A DNA stretch of 58,449 bases, taken from assembly GCA_902796925.1 (NCBI GenBank), contig CADBQW010000079.1, forward strand, positions 1-58,449, read 5' to 3'. Positions 17,400 through 26,186 of this stretch are shown here, in pieces. The DNA is from an uncultured bacterium. GTDB lineage: Bacteria; Cyanobacteriota; Vampirovibrionia; Gastranaerophilales; Gastranaerophilaceae. The notes beneath the pieces were generated by a model that saw only the letters and a program-made list of their open reading frames with translations, was not told where the DNA came from and searched no databases. How positions within the stretch are numbered: the first letter of the stretch is position 1; each line of letters opens with the position of its first letter. The translations under genes and the position numbers were made by a program.

Positions 17400-18062
17400 T
17401 TAGAGTTCTGCATATATTTCACCTATAAAATATGTGTGACATACTATCTTATTAGTTTTTTGATCATATTTACCAATCATACCCATGGAGCCATCTTGCT
17501 GTAAAAGAATTTTAACTTCTTTTGTTTTGAAGTTTTCAGTTTTCGAATATAAAAATTCTCCTTTCTTATTATAATAAGTGTTTGTTTGGTTACCCTTTGA
17601 ATCAATTTTTGTTTCTGTTTTCTTTGAATCAATATCCCTATTGCACAAGAGCTGAATATTTACTAAATCATTAGCCATTTTACTGGCACCGCCCGGATAA
17701 CCATGATCTTTGTCATTTGCATTTACTGTTCCTACAGTGCCTCTATTTCTTTTAGTAGTGTTGAAATTTACAGATGAATTACCATCACCAACAATCCTAT
17801 CAAGAGATCGTTCTCTGTAAATTTCAATAGACGCCATCGCATTTTTAGCACCGATGCGTGATTTAATGTGTTTACCGCCATGCTCATCGGCGTACTTGTT
17901 CCAAATATCAGCAGAAATAAACCCATCTTTCTTGCCATCCATTGCATCTAATTCGTCAAAAATATTTTGGATTTCTTTTTTTTCAGGTGCTCCTGTTTCC
18001 GGCCTTTTTTGAGCATTTCTTTGTTCGTATGCTCCATTAACGTTGTTAACTTTGTCTACCAT
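17400..18062 (-). CDS. hypothetical protein with EF-hand-like loop
   Basis: Unrecognised protein of 220 residues. Near residue 35-55 it has LDAMDGKKDGFISADIW, which resembles a calcium-binding EF-hand loop (D-x-K-x-D-G-x-I), though the final acidic ligand is not in place. The C-terminal 80 residues are Lys/Thr-rich and contain a YNKKGEFLYSKTEN segment like a repeat of an extracellular wall protein. No signal peptide. An AGGAG ribosome site precedes the ATG. A poly-C tract lies 77 bp upstream. Likely lineage-specific; function unknown. Confidence 0.65.
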   Translation of the reverse strand: MVDKVNNVNGAYEQRNAQKRPETGAPEKKEIQNIFDELDAMDGKKDGFISADIWNKYADEHGGKHIKSRIGAKNAMASIEIYRERSLDRIVGDGNSSVNFNTTKRNRGTVGTVNANDKDHGYPGGASKMANDLVNIQLLCNRDIDSKKTETKIDSKGNQTNTYYNKKGEFLYSKTENFKTKEVKILLQQDGSMGMIGKYDQKTNKIVCHTYFIGEIYAEL

Positions 18063-18138
18063 AATTGATTCTCCTTTTCTTTTTTTATGTACACTATGTT
18101 CGACACTAGCTATATCGGCGCGTTTGAATATTTCTGCA

Positions 18139-18149
18139 CCCCCCCCCCC
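18139..18149. repeat. third poly-C/G tract, 11 bases
   Basis: A run of 11 C on plus, upstream of the EF-hand-like gene. On the minus strand a TTGACA (18180-18185) with a weak ATTAAA 17 bp on lies just before it, which would place the G run near the start of the transcript instead of in the spacer. It lacks the other conserved blocks of the two cassettes. Confidence 0.5.
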
Positions 18150-18263
18150 AGCAGGTTTTAATCACAAAAAAGGCCCGCATGTCAAGCTATACAAGGGTTT
18201 CAGAAATTTTTAAACTCATGTTTACAAAACTTTATAATATTTCAGAAAATTTACATCTTGTAT

Positions 18264-18293
18264 AAAAAAGGCGGGAAGAACAATCTCCCCGCC
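18264..18293 (-). terminator. intrinsic terminator of nifJ
   Basis: Minus strand: GGCGGG stem, 12-nt loop, CCCGCC, then TTTTTTATA, starting 23 bp past the nifJ stop. Confidence 0.8.
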
Positions 18294-18316
18294 ACTAATA
18301 GCTTCACTTTATCAAA

Positions 18317-21300
18317 TTATTTGATAAGTTCACCCACTTGTTTATAAACTGCCATTCTTGCTTTGGCATCTTTTTCTGCCTGAGCATAGAGTTCTTCTGC
18401 AGCTTCAGGATTTGTTTTAACAAGTGATTTATATCTGCCTTCAGACTTAATAAAGTCTTGATAGCTTTCTGTAGGATCTTTGCAATCCCAGCTAAACGGA
18501 ACTTCCAATGTTGGATTGTATCTGTATAGCGGGAAGTATCCAGCTTGTACTGCACGTTTTTGTTCTGTCTGTGTTTTAGACATATCAATACCGTGAGCGA
18601 TACAAGGTGCATATGCAAAGATTATTGACGGACCGTCATAGGCTTCAGCTTCTTGGAACGCTTTTAGAGTTTGAGCTCTATCCGCTCCCAGGGCAACTGA
18701 TGCTACATAAACATAGCCATATGCCATACTCATCAAGCCCATGTTTTTCTTGTAAGTTCTCTTACCACCTGTTGCAAATTTTGCAACAGCGCCGGTTGGA
18801 GTTGACTTAGAAGCCTGACCGCCGGTATTTGAGTATACTTCTGTATCAAGCACGAGGATATTAACGTTTTGACCTTGAGCAAGAACGTGGTCAATACCGC
18901 CGTAACCGATATCGTTTGCCCAACCGTCACCACCGATAATCCAGATAGATTTATCTGTGAAGTAATCTGAAAGTTCTTGAATTTTCTTACAAGTTGGACA
19001 CATATCGTCAGAGTGACGAGCCATAACTTCTTTTACTTTGTTTTGAGCTTTAACAGCTTCCGGAGTTTTTGAGTTATCCCAATGTGCCATAGCATTTTCC
19101 AAAGCTTCTTTTACATCAGGCTTAGCGTTTGGATTAGAAAGAACTTTTTCAACGTTTTCTTTCAATAATGCTCTGTTTGCATCTACCGCTAATCTCATAC
19201 CAAAACCGAATTCTGCGTTATCTTCAAATAGTGAGTTAGCCCAAGCCGGACCCCTGCCTTCCTTATTTTTTGTGTAAGGAATTGTCGGGAAGGTTCCTGA
19301 GTATATTGAAGAACAACCTGTTGCATTTGCTACAATTGCGTTTTCACCAAACAATTGAGAAACCAATTTTACATAAGGTGTTTCGCCGCAGCCTGCGCAA
19401 GCGCCGGAGAATTCAAATAACGGAGTTCTCAACATTGCGCCTTTAATTGTTTTAGTTGTATTTTTACCCATAACGTTATCAGGCAATGCATCAAAGAATT
19501 CAGCATTTTCTTTTTGTCCTTGTGCAAGTTCTTCTTCGATAGATGACCAAACAAGAGGAGATTTTTCAGGATTTTTAGCCATAGGGCATTGATCCAAACA
19601 AACTCCGCAGCCGGTACAATCTTCGCAATAAACCTGAATTCTGAATTTTTCACCGTGATCGTTTGGTTTTGCATCAACGGTATTGAATGATTGAGGTGCA
19701 TCTTTCAGATTATCCTGTTCAATCAATTTGGTTCTTATTGCAGCATGAGGGCATGCTGATGCACAAATTCCGCATTGAATACAATATTCACTTCTCCAAT
19801 GAGGAACACGAGGTGCAATACCGCGTTTTTCAAGTTTTGCGGTACCGGTTGGAATTACACCATCAACACTCATAGCAGAAACAGGGATATCGTCACCCTT
19901 TTGTCTCATTGATGGTTCAATAATGCGTTTTGCAAATTCATCTGCGTTATCAGGGATAAGTTTAACGTCGTCTGCGTGAGCTACACCGTCTAGGCTTGCA
20001 GGAATTACAACTTCTTCAGTTGCGTTAACTGCTGCATCAATAAGCGCAAGGTTCATATTAACAACATCATCACCTTTTTTCTTGAAGGTTTTCTTAGTCA
20101 TTTCTCTCATACCTTCGAGAGCTTGTTCAAACGGAATAATGCCTGAAACTTTAAAGTATGCAACCATCATAACTGTGTTTGCACCTTTGCCTCTTAAGCC
20201 CGGTTGCTCCTTGATTAATTTTTCAGCATCAACATTGTAGAATTTAACCTTCTTATTGATAATTGTTTCTTGCATATCACGTGTCAAGTGTGAGAATGCT
20301 TCTTCTTTTGACCAAGGAGAATTGAGAAGGAATGTTCCGCCTTCTTTAATTCCTTTAAGAATATCATACCTGCCGATATACGCATGAGCAGAGCAAGAAA
20401 CAAAGTCAGGTGCAGTGATTAAATAAGTTGATTTAATCGGTTTGTCACCAAAACGAAGGTGAGAAACCGTAACACCAAATGATTTCTTAGAGTCATAAGC
20501 AAAGTATGCTTGAGCATCTTTATCTGTGTATTGACCGATAATTTTGATTGAGTTTTTGTTAGCACCAACTGTACCATCTGAACCCAAGCCCCAGAACATA
20601 CAGTTTGTAGTTCCTTCGGGTTCTGTTACGATTTGTTCATCGATTGGTAAGGATTTATGAGTTACGTCATCTTCGATACCAACTGTGAATCCGTGGAACC
20701 CGTCTTTTTCAAGATGTTTGTAGATTGCAAGAACCATTGACGGAGTAAATTCTTTAGAAGATAAACCATATCTGCCACCGATTACTCTGTAATTTTTACC
20801 TGCGACTGCAGCTACAACATCCATAAACAAAGGTTCACCAATTGAACCAGGTTCTTTTGTTCTGTCAAGAACCGCAATTCTCTTAACGCTTGAAGGAAGT
20901 GCTTCGTTAAATCTCTTAACGTCAAACGGTCTGTATAATCTAACTTTAACTAAACCATACTTAGTGCCTCTTTTAGCATTCAAGTATTCGATTGTTTCTT
21001 CGATAGTTTCGCAAGAAGAACCGATTGCAACGATTACATCTGTTGCATCAGGTGCACCAACATAATCGAACGGATGATATTGACGACCTGTAACTTTTGC
21101 AACTTTGTCCATATATTCTTGAACAATATCAGGTACTGCATCATAGTATTTGTTAACTGTTTCACGACCTTGGAAATATACGTCAGTATTTTGAGCACCA
21201 ACTTTTGTAACAGGAGCTTCAGGTCTCAACGCTCTGTTTTTGAATTCTTCAATATATTGAGGTTCAACTAATGATGCTATTTCTTCATAAGAAATTTCTT

Positions 21301-21850
21301 CAATCTTGTGGATTTCGTGTGAAGTTCTGAATCCGTCGAAGAATTGCAAGAACGGAACTTTAGCTTTGTAAGTTGAAAGATGTGCAACGAGAGCCATATC
21401 CATTTCTTCTTGAACTGAATTTGCCGCCAACATCGCATACCCTGTATTACGACAACCCATAACGTCTGTATGATCACCGAAGATTGCCAGTGATTGAGCC
21501 GCTAATGCACGTGCTGATACATGAATTACGTGAGGAAGCATTTCCCCTGCAACCTTGTGCATTACAGGAATCATCAATAATAATCCTTGCGAAGCAGTGT
21601 AAGTAGATGTTAAAGCTCCTGCCGCTAAAGAACCGTGTACTGCACCTGCGGCACCTGCTTCTGATTGCATTTCTGCAACTTTTACTTCTTTGCCCCAGAT
21701 GTTTTTCTTTCCTTGTGATGCCCATTCATCAACCCATTCTCCCATCGTAGAAGAAGGTGTGATTGGGTAAATTGCGGAAACTTCAGATAATGCGTAAGCA
21801 ACATGCGCGGCTGCGTAGTTTCCGTCAACTGTTATTGTTTTCTTTGGCAT
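18317..21850 (-). CDS. nifJ: pyruvate:ferredoxin (flavodoxin) oxidoreductase
   Basis: Single-chain PFOR of 1177 residues, oxidising pyruvate to acetyl-CoA and CO2 with reduction of ferredoxin: the core of anaerobic fermentation. Domain order is standard: N-terminal pyrimidine-binding domain (YPITPSSTMGEW near 30), gamma domain, two 4Fe-4S clusters (CIQCGICASACPHAA and CTGCGVCLDQCPMAK, about 700-770), then the TPP domain with GDGWANDIGYGG and VYSNTGGQ. CAGCGETPYVKL contributes to the proximal cluster. A strong AGGAGGG ribosome site precedes the ATG. Single-gene unit with its own terminator. Confidence 0.97.
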   Translation of the reverse strand: MPKKTITVDGNYAAAHVAYALSEVSAIYPITPSSTMGEWVDEWASQGKKNIWGKEVKVAEMQSEAGAAGAVHGSLAAGALTSTYTASQGLLLMIPVMHKVAGEMLPHVIHVSARALAAQSLAIFGDHTDVMGCRNTGYAMLAANSVQEEMDMALVAHLSTYKAKVPFLQFFDGFRTSHEIHKIEEISYEEIASLVEPQYIEEFKNRALRPEAPVTKVGAQNTDVYFQGRETVNKYYDAVPDIVQEYMDKVAKVTGRQYHPFDYVGAPDATDVIVAIGSSCETIEETIEYLNAKRGTKYGLVKVRLYRPFDVKRFNEALPSSVKRIAVLDRTKEPGSIGEPLFMDVVAAVAGKNYRVIGGRYGLSSKEFTPSMVLAIYKHLEKDGFHGFTVGIEDDVTHKSLPIDEQIVTEPEGTTNCMFWGLGSDGTVGANKNSIKIIGQYTDKDAQAYFAYDSKKSFGVTVSHLRFGDKPIKSTYLITAPDFVSCSAHAYIGRYDILKGIKEGGTFLLNSPWSKEEAFSHLTRDMQETIINKKVKFYNVDAEKLIKEQPGLRGKGANTVMMVAYFKVSGIIPFEQALEGMREMTKKTFKKKGDDVVNMNLALIDAAVNATEEVVIPASLDGVAHADDVKLIPDNADEFAKRIIEPSMRQKGDDIPVSAMSVDGVIPTGTAKLEKRGIAPRVPHWRSEYCIQCGICASACPHAAIRTKLIEQDNLKDAPQSFNTVDAKPNDHGEKFRIQVYCEDCTGCGVCLDQCPMAKNPEKSPLVWSSIEEELAQGQKENAEFFDALPDNVMGKNTTKTIKGAMLRTPLFEFSGACAGCGETPYVKLVSQLFGENAIVANATGCSSIYSGTFPTIPYTKNKEGRGPAWANSLFEDNAEFGFGMRLAVDANRALLKENVEKVLSNPNAKPDVKEALENAMAHWDNSKTPEAVKAQNKVKEVMARHSDDMCPTCKKIQELSDYFTDKSIWIIGGDGWANDIGYGGIDHVLAQGQNVNILVLDTEVYSNTGGQASKSTPTGAVAKFATGGKRTYKKNMGLMSMAYGYVYVASVALGADRAQTLKAFQEAEAYDGPSIIFAYAPCIAHGIDMSKTQTEQKRAVQAGYFPLYRYNPTLEVPFSWDCKDPTESYQDFIKSEGRYKSLVKTNPEAAEELYAQAEKDAKARMAVYKQVGELIK

Positions 21851-21974
21851 GATAAAATTACCCTCCTTATTCTATTCTTATTTACGTGTTATTTTAAAAT
21901 ACCATTAATAAAAATGTATCCCAAAAAAAGTGAGATTACAAGTTTTTGTTAAATTGGGGATTATATTAATTAAT

Positions 21975-22808
21975 TTATTTACTTTTTTCTTTTGTTACGA
22001 CAAGAAAAGATTTCAAACTGCGGCCGGCGCCGTCACCTTTAATTGAAATGACATTATATTTGTTAAGATAATTCATTGATGTTGAACTTCCGCCGTCAAA
22101 AGCCATTGCACGATCAAAACCCAAATTTTTGCACAATTCGTGAACTTCCGGTAGGGTCATAGGGTTATCATCTGTAATAACAAGTATATGTACATCATCA
22201 CCCTTAAGCCCGATAATAGTACGAGACGTTTTGTGTAATACGCTTGCAGATTCACGAATTACGTTCCCATCCTTATCATATACAACAAAAAATTCTTCCT
22301 CTAATTTTAATTCCGGATACACTAAAGGCCCGCCTTGCGCGGAAGTTACAACCGTGCAAGTGAAATCAACCGGCGATTTGTGAGGTATGATTTCATATCT
22401 GTATCTCGTCTTATCATCATTGCATTCGACAATCCTGAATTCGGTACGATTTAAAATTTTATCAATATTCATTCGTAAATTTGGGTCTGTATATAAACTT
22501 GGTGTAAGCATAGGGTCTTCTGATGTATTTCTGTCTGTAACAATGTAAGACATAGATTTTTCAGTTTTTGGATCAAAAAAACCTGCGTTTACAGTTAAAT
22601 ACGACCTCATTCTATGATGAGCTTCTTTATTAGTTATAAGACTGTCTGATGAAACAAACTTTATGTGTCGCTTAATTTTTTCGCCTTTTAAAACTATATG
22701 ATAAATACCGTCATTATATGTTATATCAATATCAGGACAATATCCTAACGAAATTGTACTTGTTGCTAAAAATATTAGTATTGATAAAATTAATCGTCTC
22801 ATCATCAC
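21975..22808 (-). CDS. phosphodiester glycosidase (NAGPA-like) family protein, secreted
   Basis: 277 residues. Signal peptide at about 1-22, then a domain ending in FDGGSSTSMNYLNKY and a GDGAGRSLKSFLVV stretch, the signature of the phosphodiester glycosidase family (NAGPA domain). Family members hydrolyse sugar phosphodiesters in periplasm or outside the cell; the exact substrate is not known. It overlaps the 3' end of the LPS-permease gene by 4 bp, so it is co-translated with lptB-lptG. A role in trimming or modifying LPS or wall glycans is possible but is inferred only from context. Confidence 0.8.
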   Translation of the reverse strand: MMMRRLILSILIFLATSTISLGYCPDIDITYNDGIYHIVLKGEKIKRHIKFVSSDSLITNKEAHHRMRSYLTVNAGFFDPKTEKSMSYIVTDRNTSEDPMLTPSLYTDPNLRMNIDKILNRTEFRIVECNDDKTRYRYEIIPHKSPVDFTCTVVTSAQGGPLVYPELKLEEEFFVVYDKDGNVIRESASVLHKTSRTIIGLKGDDVHILVITDDNPMTLPEVHELCKNLGFDRAMAFDGGSSTSMNYLNKYNVISIKGDGAGRSLKSFLVVTKEKSK

Positions 22809-23920
22809 AGATCCTTAGACTTGTAGAATGCCCCGATTGCACACATAAACGCTACTGGTGGAAATGTCGCTGTAATAAGCGGAGGCAAAACACCCTTTTC
22901 TGCAAGAAGATCAAAAAATGGCAGAGTAATATAATATAAAAATATACAACCAATTGCAATGGTAAAACCCACAAGTCTTTGTTCTCTTGGTTTACTGAAT
23001 CCGAGTAAAGCCCCGAGAATCGCAAGCAGAATACACACAAACGGATGTAAAAAGCGTTGAAGATATTTATTCAACATATAATGATATTCTTCTTCCAATT
23101 GTTCAGATTTTAACAAATTTACGTACTTTTTCAAGTCAGCATTTGTAATTTCACGTTCTTTTTTTGTTGCATTCGTCATTAAAGTAAAAGCGTTTTGTGA
23201 TGCTTGCCCCTGCAGAATATCCATTGTCGGAATCTTTCCTATGTCTACAAAAATACCATCTGATGAAATTTGATATCTTGTAACATCTTTGATAACCCAT
23301 TTTGATTTTTCTATCGTTCCCGTTTTAGCAAAATAAATATCCGATAATTGGTGCACATCATCATACTTTTTGCTTGAAAAATCAAGTACGATAACGTTTT
23401 CCATTTTTCCCCTGAAATATCTTGATACAATTACAGAATTCATAGGGATATCATTTTGATCTTTTTGTGTATAGATATATTGAGTTAAGATTGAATCATT
23501 TTTAACCCTTGCCATTTTATCTGCAGCAAGAGGAACCAACCTGTCACTTGTAATATAACATAGTACTGTAAATATCAGACTCAAAACAATGACAGGTGCA
23601 ACAATCCTTTTAAAAGACATTCCAACAGCCCTGAAAATAGTAAGTTCTGAATCTTTGCTTAATTTATCAAAAGTAAACAAAGAACCTAACAGAAGTCCGA
23701 CCGGAAACGCTTTACTCAATATTAAGGGTAGTTGACATACTAAGATTAAAACCCCTGTTTTTGGAGAATATTGTCCCGCCAGTACGGCCTTAATTGTATT
23801 TAATAACATTTCAGGAGCAATCCAAACAACAGTAAATAAAAGGATTGCAACAACTGAGGTTGTTAAAACCTGGTTAAATATATATTTATCGTATATTTTT
23901 AGTTTAGGAAATTTTATCAA
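22805..23920 (-). CDS. LPS export permease LptF/LptG family
   Basis: 371 residues of the YjgP/YjgQ family, the inner-membrane part of the Lpt machine that moves lipopolysaccharide to the outer membrane. Three N-terminal helices, a periplasmic beta-jellyroll domain at about 130-275, and three C-terminal helices with FLHPFVCILLAILGALLGFS. Overlaps lptB by 4 bp (ATGA). Only one permease is present; LptF and LptG are hard to tell apart, and a second one is not in the window. Confidence 0.9.
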   Translation of the reverse strand: MIKFPKLKIYDKYIFNQVLTTSVVAILLFTVVWIAPEMLLNTIKAVLAGQYSPKTGVLILVCQLPLILSKAFPVGLLLGSLFTFDKLSKDSELTIFRAVGMSFKRIVAPVIVLSLIFTVLCYITSDRLVPLAADKMARVKNDSILTQYIYTQKDQNDIPMNSVIVSRYFRGKMENVIVLDFSSKKYDDVHQLSDIYFAKTGTIEKSKWVIKDVTRYQISSDGIFVDIGKIPTMDILQGQASQNAFTLMTNATKKEREITNADLKKYVNLLKSEQLEEEYHYMLNKYLQRFLHPFVCILLAILGALLGFSKPREQRLVGFTIAIGCIFLYYITLPFFDLLAEKGVLPPLITATFPPVAFMCAIGAFYKSKDL

Positions 23921-24642
23921 AGTTCAAAATCCTTTCCTAAATAAAATTCTTTTGCAACCGGATCTACTGCAACATCTGTACTTTTTCCTTGAATTTTTAT
24001 CTTACCGTCAAAAATAACATATGCCCTGTCTGTAATCGACAATGTTGCCTTTGGATTGTGGTCTGTTATCAAAACACCTAAACCCTTTTCTTCCGAAAGC
24101 TTTCTTATATTATCTTTAATTTCACCTATAGCAATTGGGTCAATACCCGTAAATGGTTCATCTAACAAAATAAAATCAGGACTCGCTGCAAGTGCCCTTG
24201 CAAGTTCTACCCTGCGGCGTTCCCCGCCTGACAGTGAAATCGCAGAAGCTGAACGTAAGCGTTTTACCCCGAATTCGCTTAACAATTCTTCTAATTTTTT
24301 CCGCTTCTCATTTACTGTAAGTTTGTCGTTCATCTCCAATACTAACTTAATATTATCTTCAACAGAAAGCTTACGGAAAATAGAGGCCTCTTGAGGTAAA
24401 TAACCAATACCCATTTTTGCCCGCTCATTCATCGGGCACGATGAAATATCTTTGCCATCAAGAAGAATCTGTCCGCCGTTTGGTTTGATTAAACCCACTA
24501 CCATATAAAATGTCGTTGTTTTACCGGCTCCATTTGGACCAAGTAAACATACAACTTCCCCCTTGTTAACATTAAATGTAACATCGTTTACTACACTTCT
24601 GTCTCCATAAATTTTTATAAGATTATTTGCTTCAATTATCAT
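23917..24642 (-). CDS. lptB: LPS export ABC ATPase
   Basis: 241-residue ATPase with Walker A GPNGAGKTT near residue 36, Q-loop YLPQEASIFRKLSVEDNI (diagnostic of LptB), signature LSGGERRRVE near 138, Walker B FILLDEP with EPFTGIDP, and the switch histidine TDHN. Powers LPS extraction with LptF/G. First gene of the three-gene overlapping operon. Confidence 0.96.
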   Translation of the reverse strand: MIIEANNLIKIYGDRSVVNDVTFNVNKGEVVCLLGPNGAGKTTTFYMVVGLIKPNGGQILLDGKDISSCPMNERAKMGIGYLPQEASIFRKLSVEDNIKLVLEMNDKLTVNEKRKKLEELLSEFGVKRLRSASAISLSGGERRRVELARALAASPDFILLDEPFTGIDPIAIGEIKDNIRKLSEEKGLGVLITDHNPKATLSITDRAYVIFDGKIKIQGKSTDVAVDPVAKEFYLGKDFEL

Positions 24643-24911
24643 AATTCCCTCATCTTAAAACAACTATATTTTATACAAAACATATAATTGTTTCAAATAT
24701 TGCAATAAAACTTTAAAATAGGTTTTACCATAAATTGATAAGTGTGCATTAAGGCACATTATGATGCACCTTTAGAATTTCAATGTAACATAACGCTTAT
24801 AACAAGAATTTACAAGCGTAATAAATACACTTATTTTTACGTAAACAACTTTGGATGCCCTTTTTTGGGGAACAAATTTTTCCTATCTTCGTCTTTTGTT
24901 TTGTGGTTTGT

Positions 24912-25004
24912 TTATTCCGAAGTTAGTTCTTCCCAAATGCTTGGCAAAACAACCAGTGCATTATAAACAATAAACCCGAATAGAATTAAGTTAATAGCAT
25001 CCAT
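24912..25004 (-). CDS. 30-residue single-helix membrane peptide
   Basis: Short ORF with strong translation signals: AGGAG, 10 nt, ATG, then 30 codons and TAA. The product begins MDAINLILFGFIVYNALVV and ends in a charged PSIWEELTSE tail. It is one transmembrane helix with short ends, like small membrane regulators. A TATAAT box lies 26 bp before the ATG. It is divergent from the zinc-ribbon gene. I do not recognise it; the signals and helix make coding likely. Downstream, 24643-24911 holds no gene I can support. Confidence 0.55.
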   Translation of the reverse strand: MDAINLILFGFIVYNALVVLPSIWEELTSE

Positions 25005-25030
25005 ACTAAACTCTCCTGATTCACATTCAT

Positions 25031-25051
25031 ATTATACCCACCTGTGGGATA
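25031..25051 (-). promoter_or_regulatory. -10 box overlapped by inverted repeat
   Basis: TATAAT on minus (25031-25036) abuts the near-palindrome TACCCACCTGTGGGATA (25035-25051) in the short gap between the divergent 30-residue and zinc-ribbon genes. Placement fits an operator; the regulator is unknown. Confidence 0.35.
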
Positions 25052-25121
25052 AATATAACATTGATTTGAGTTATAATTCAAAATATAGTACAAAAGTATT
25101 ATTAAAAACGAAAGAGGATTT

Positions 25122-25439
25122 ATGAAAAAGGAAAAGATTAAAAAATTATTTTCAAACCTTTGTTGCTCTAATTGCAAATCTGATTTTGATGAAGAATCAA
25201 TTGAAGTTGTAAGAGACGAAGGTGATTTGAAGGTGATTAAATTAAGGTGTCAAAATTGTGGCAAGAGCTTTGGTATAGCATTCTTGGGCGAGGCAAATGT
25301 CGAGATTAAAAATTATGAGCCGTTTGTTGTTCAACAAGGTGAAGAACCCATAACCTACGATGATGTTATTGATGCCCATCGTTTCATTCAAAGTTTAGAC
25401 GAACACTGGCAAGATTACCTTCCTGACGATTATCAATGA
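25122..25439 (+). CDS. small zinc-ribbon protein
   Basis: 105 residues. Two CxxC pairs, CSNC near residue 15 and CQNC near 44, separated by about 28 residues, make a zinc ribbon. The C-terminal half is acidic with no motif known to me and ends in a helical DAHRFIQSLDEHWQDYLP segment. An AGAGGA ribosome site precedes the ATG. It could be a nucleic-acid or protein-binding adaptor; no function can be assigned. Confidence 0.75.
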   Translation: MKKEKIKKLFSNLCCSNCKSDFDEESIEVVRDEGDLKVIKLRCQNCGKSFGIAFLGEANVEIKNYEPFVVQQGEEPITYDDVIDAHRFIQSLDEHWQDYLPDDYQ

Positions 25440-26168
25440 TTACCTTAATCGCAAGAAAGCTTCTATCTTGGCCTTAACTGAATTTGTTGCAATATCGTCT
25501 ATATCAATGTAGAGCCCATTATATTTATCTGCAAGGTATTTTGCCAATTGGCATTTTGCACAAAAAGCCTGTGAATAAAATACTGTCGGAACATTTTTAT
25601 CAACATACATCTCAAGATCCAAATTTGCAGGTGCCCCCATTTCAACACACCTAATCCATCCGTATACATGGGTAGTATCCGGAAAAAGTTTAAGTATTTC
25701 TAAATCGTTAGGAGGAACCCCCCAAAATCCAAATTGAGGTTCTGTTTTTATATAAGAAGGATTATTTTCCCGCTTAAAACTTAATACCCCGTTCATTATA
25801 TTATTAACTTTATCAAATAACGGCAAATTGCTTTGAGAAATTATTGGTTTATAAATTGGTGTCTGATTTTCGTAAATGCTTTCTTCAACGCAAAACCCAA
25901 GATCTTTTAATATTTGGGCGGCAAACCAACCACTGTCACATTTATCCTTTCCTATTGGTGCAATGATTTTTACCAAATCATTTTGCATATATATTGCATT
26001 GTCAATAATATTTTTTATTATTCTACAGTAGTTATCCGGCAGAATATTTGTCTTTGGGACATCATAAGAAATATCCAAATCGATCCATTCAAAATTAGGA
26101 TATTCCTTTCGTATTTTATCTACAATGTCAGGGTTAGGATACCCCCAAAAACCTATTTTTTTTGTCAT
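25440..26168 (-). CDS. hypothetical protein with internally duplicated GFWG motif
   Basis: Unrecognised soluble protein of about 242 residues. IGFWGYPNPD near the start recurs as FGFWGVPPND near residue 150, each followed by a Leu/Ile-rich helix and a tyrosine/tryptophan strand, which suggests two copies of one fold. FYSQAFCAKC, with a CxxC pair, is near residue 202 and recalls thioredoxin-like or metal sites. The start at 26168 (MTKKIGFWG) is preferred over a TTG four codons earlier. It follows the symporter gene by 19 bp and may share its transcript. Confidence 0.65.
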   Translation of the reverse strand: MTKKIGFWGYPNPDIVDKIRKEYPNFEWIDLDISYDVPKTNILPDNYCRIIKNIIDNAIYMQNDLVKIIAPIGKDKCDSGWFAAQILKDLGFCVEESIYENQTPIYKPIISQSNLPLFDKVNNIMNGVLSFKRENNPSYIKTEPQFGFWGVPPNDLEILKLFPDTTHVYGWIRCVEMGAPANLDLEMYVDKNVPTVFYSQAFCAKCQLAKYLADKYNGLYIDIDDIATNSVKAKIEAFLRLR

Positions 26169-26186
26169 TTTGGTACACAATTAAAA

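Noticed and set aside
24742-24966. 74-codon plus-strand frame with a GTG start
   Set aside because: No ribosome site, odd composition, and it overlaps the 30-residue ORF, which has much better signals, on the other strand.
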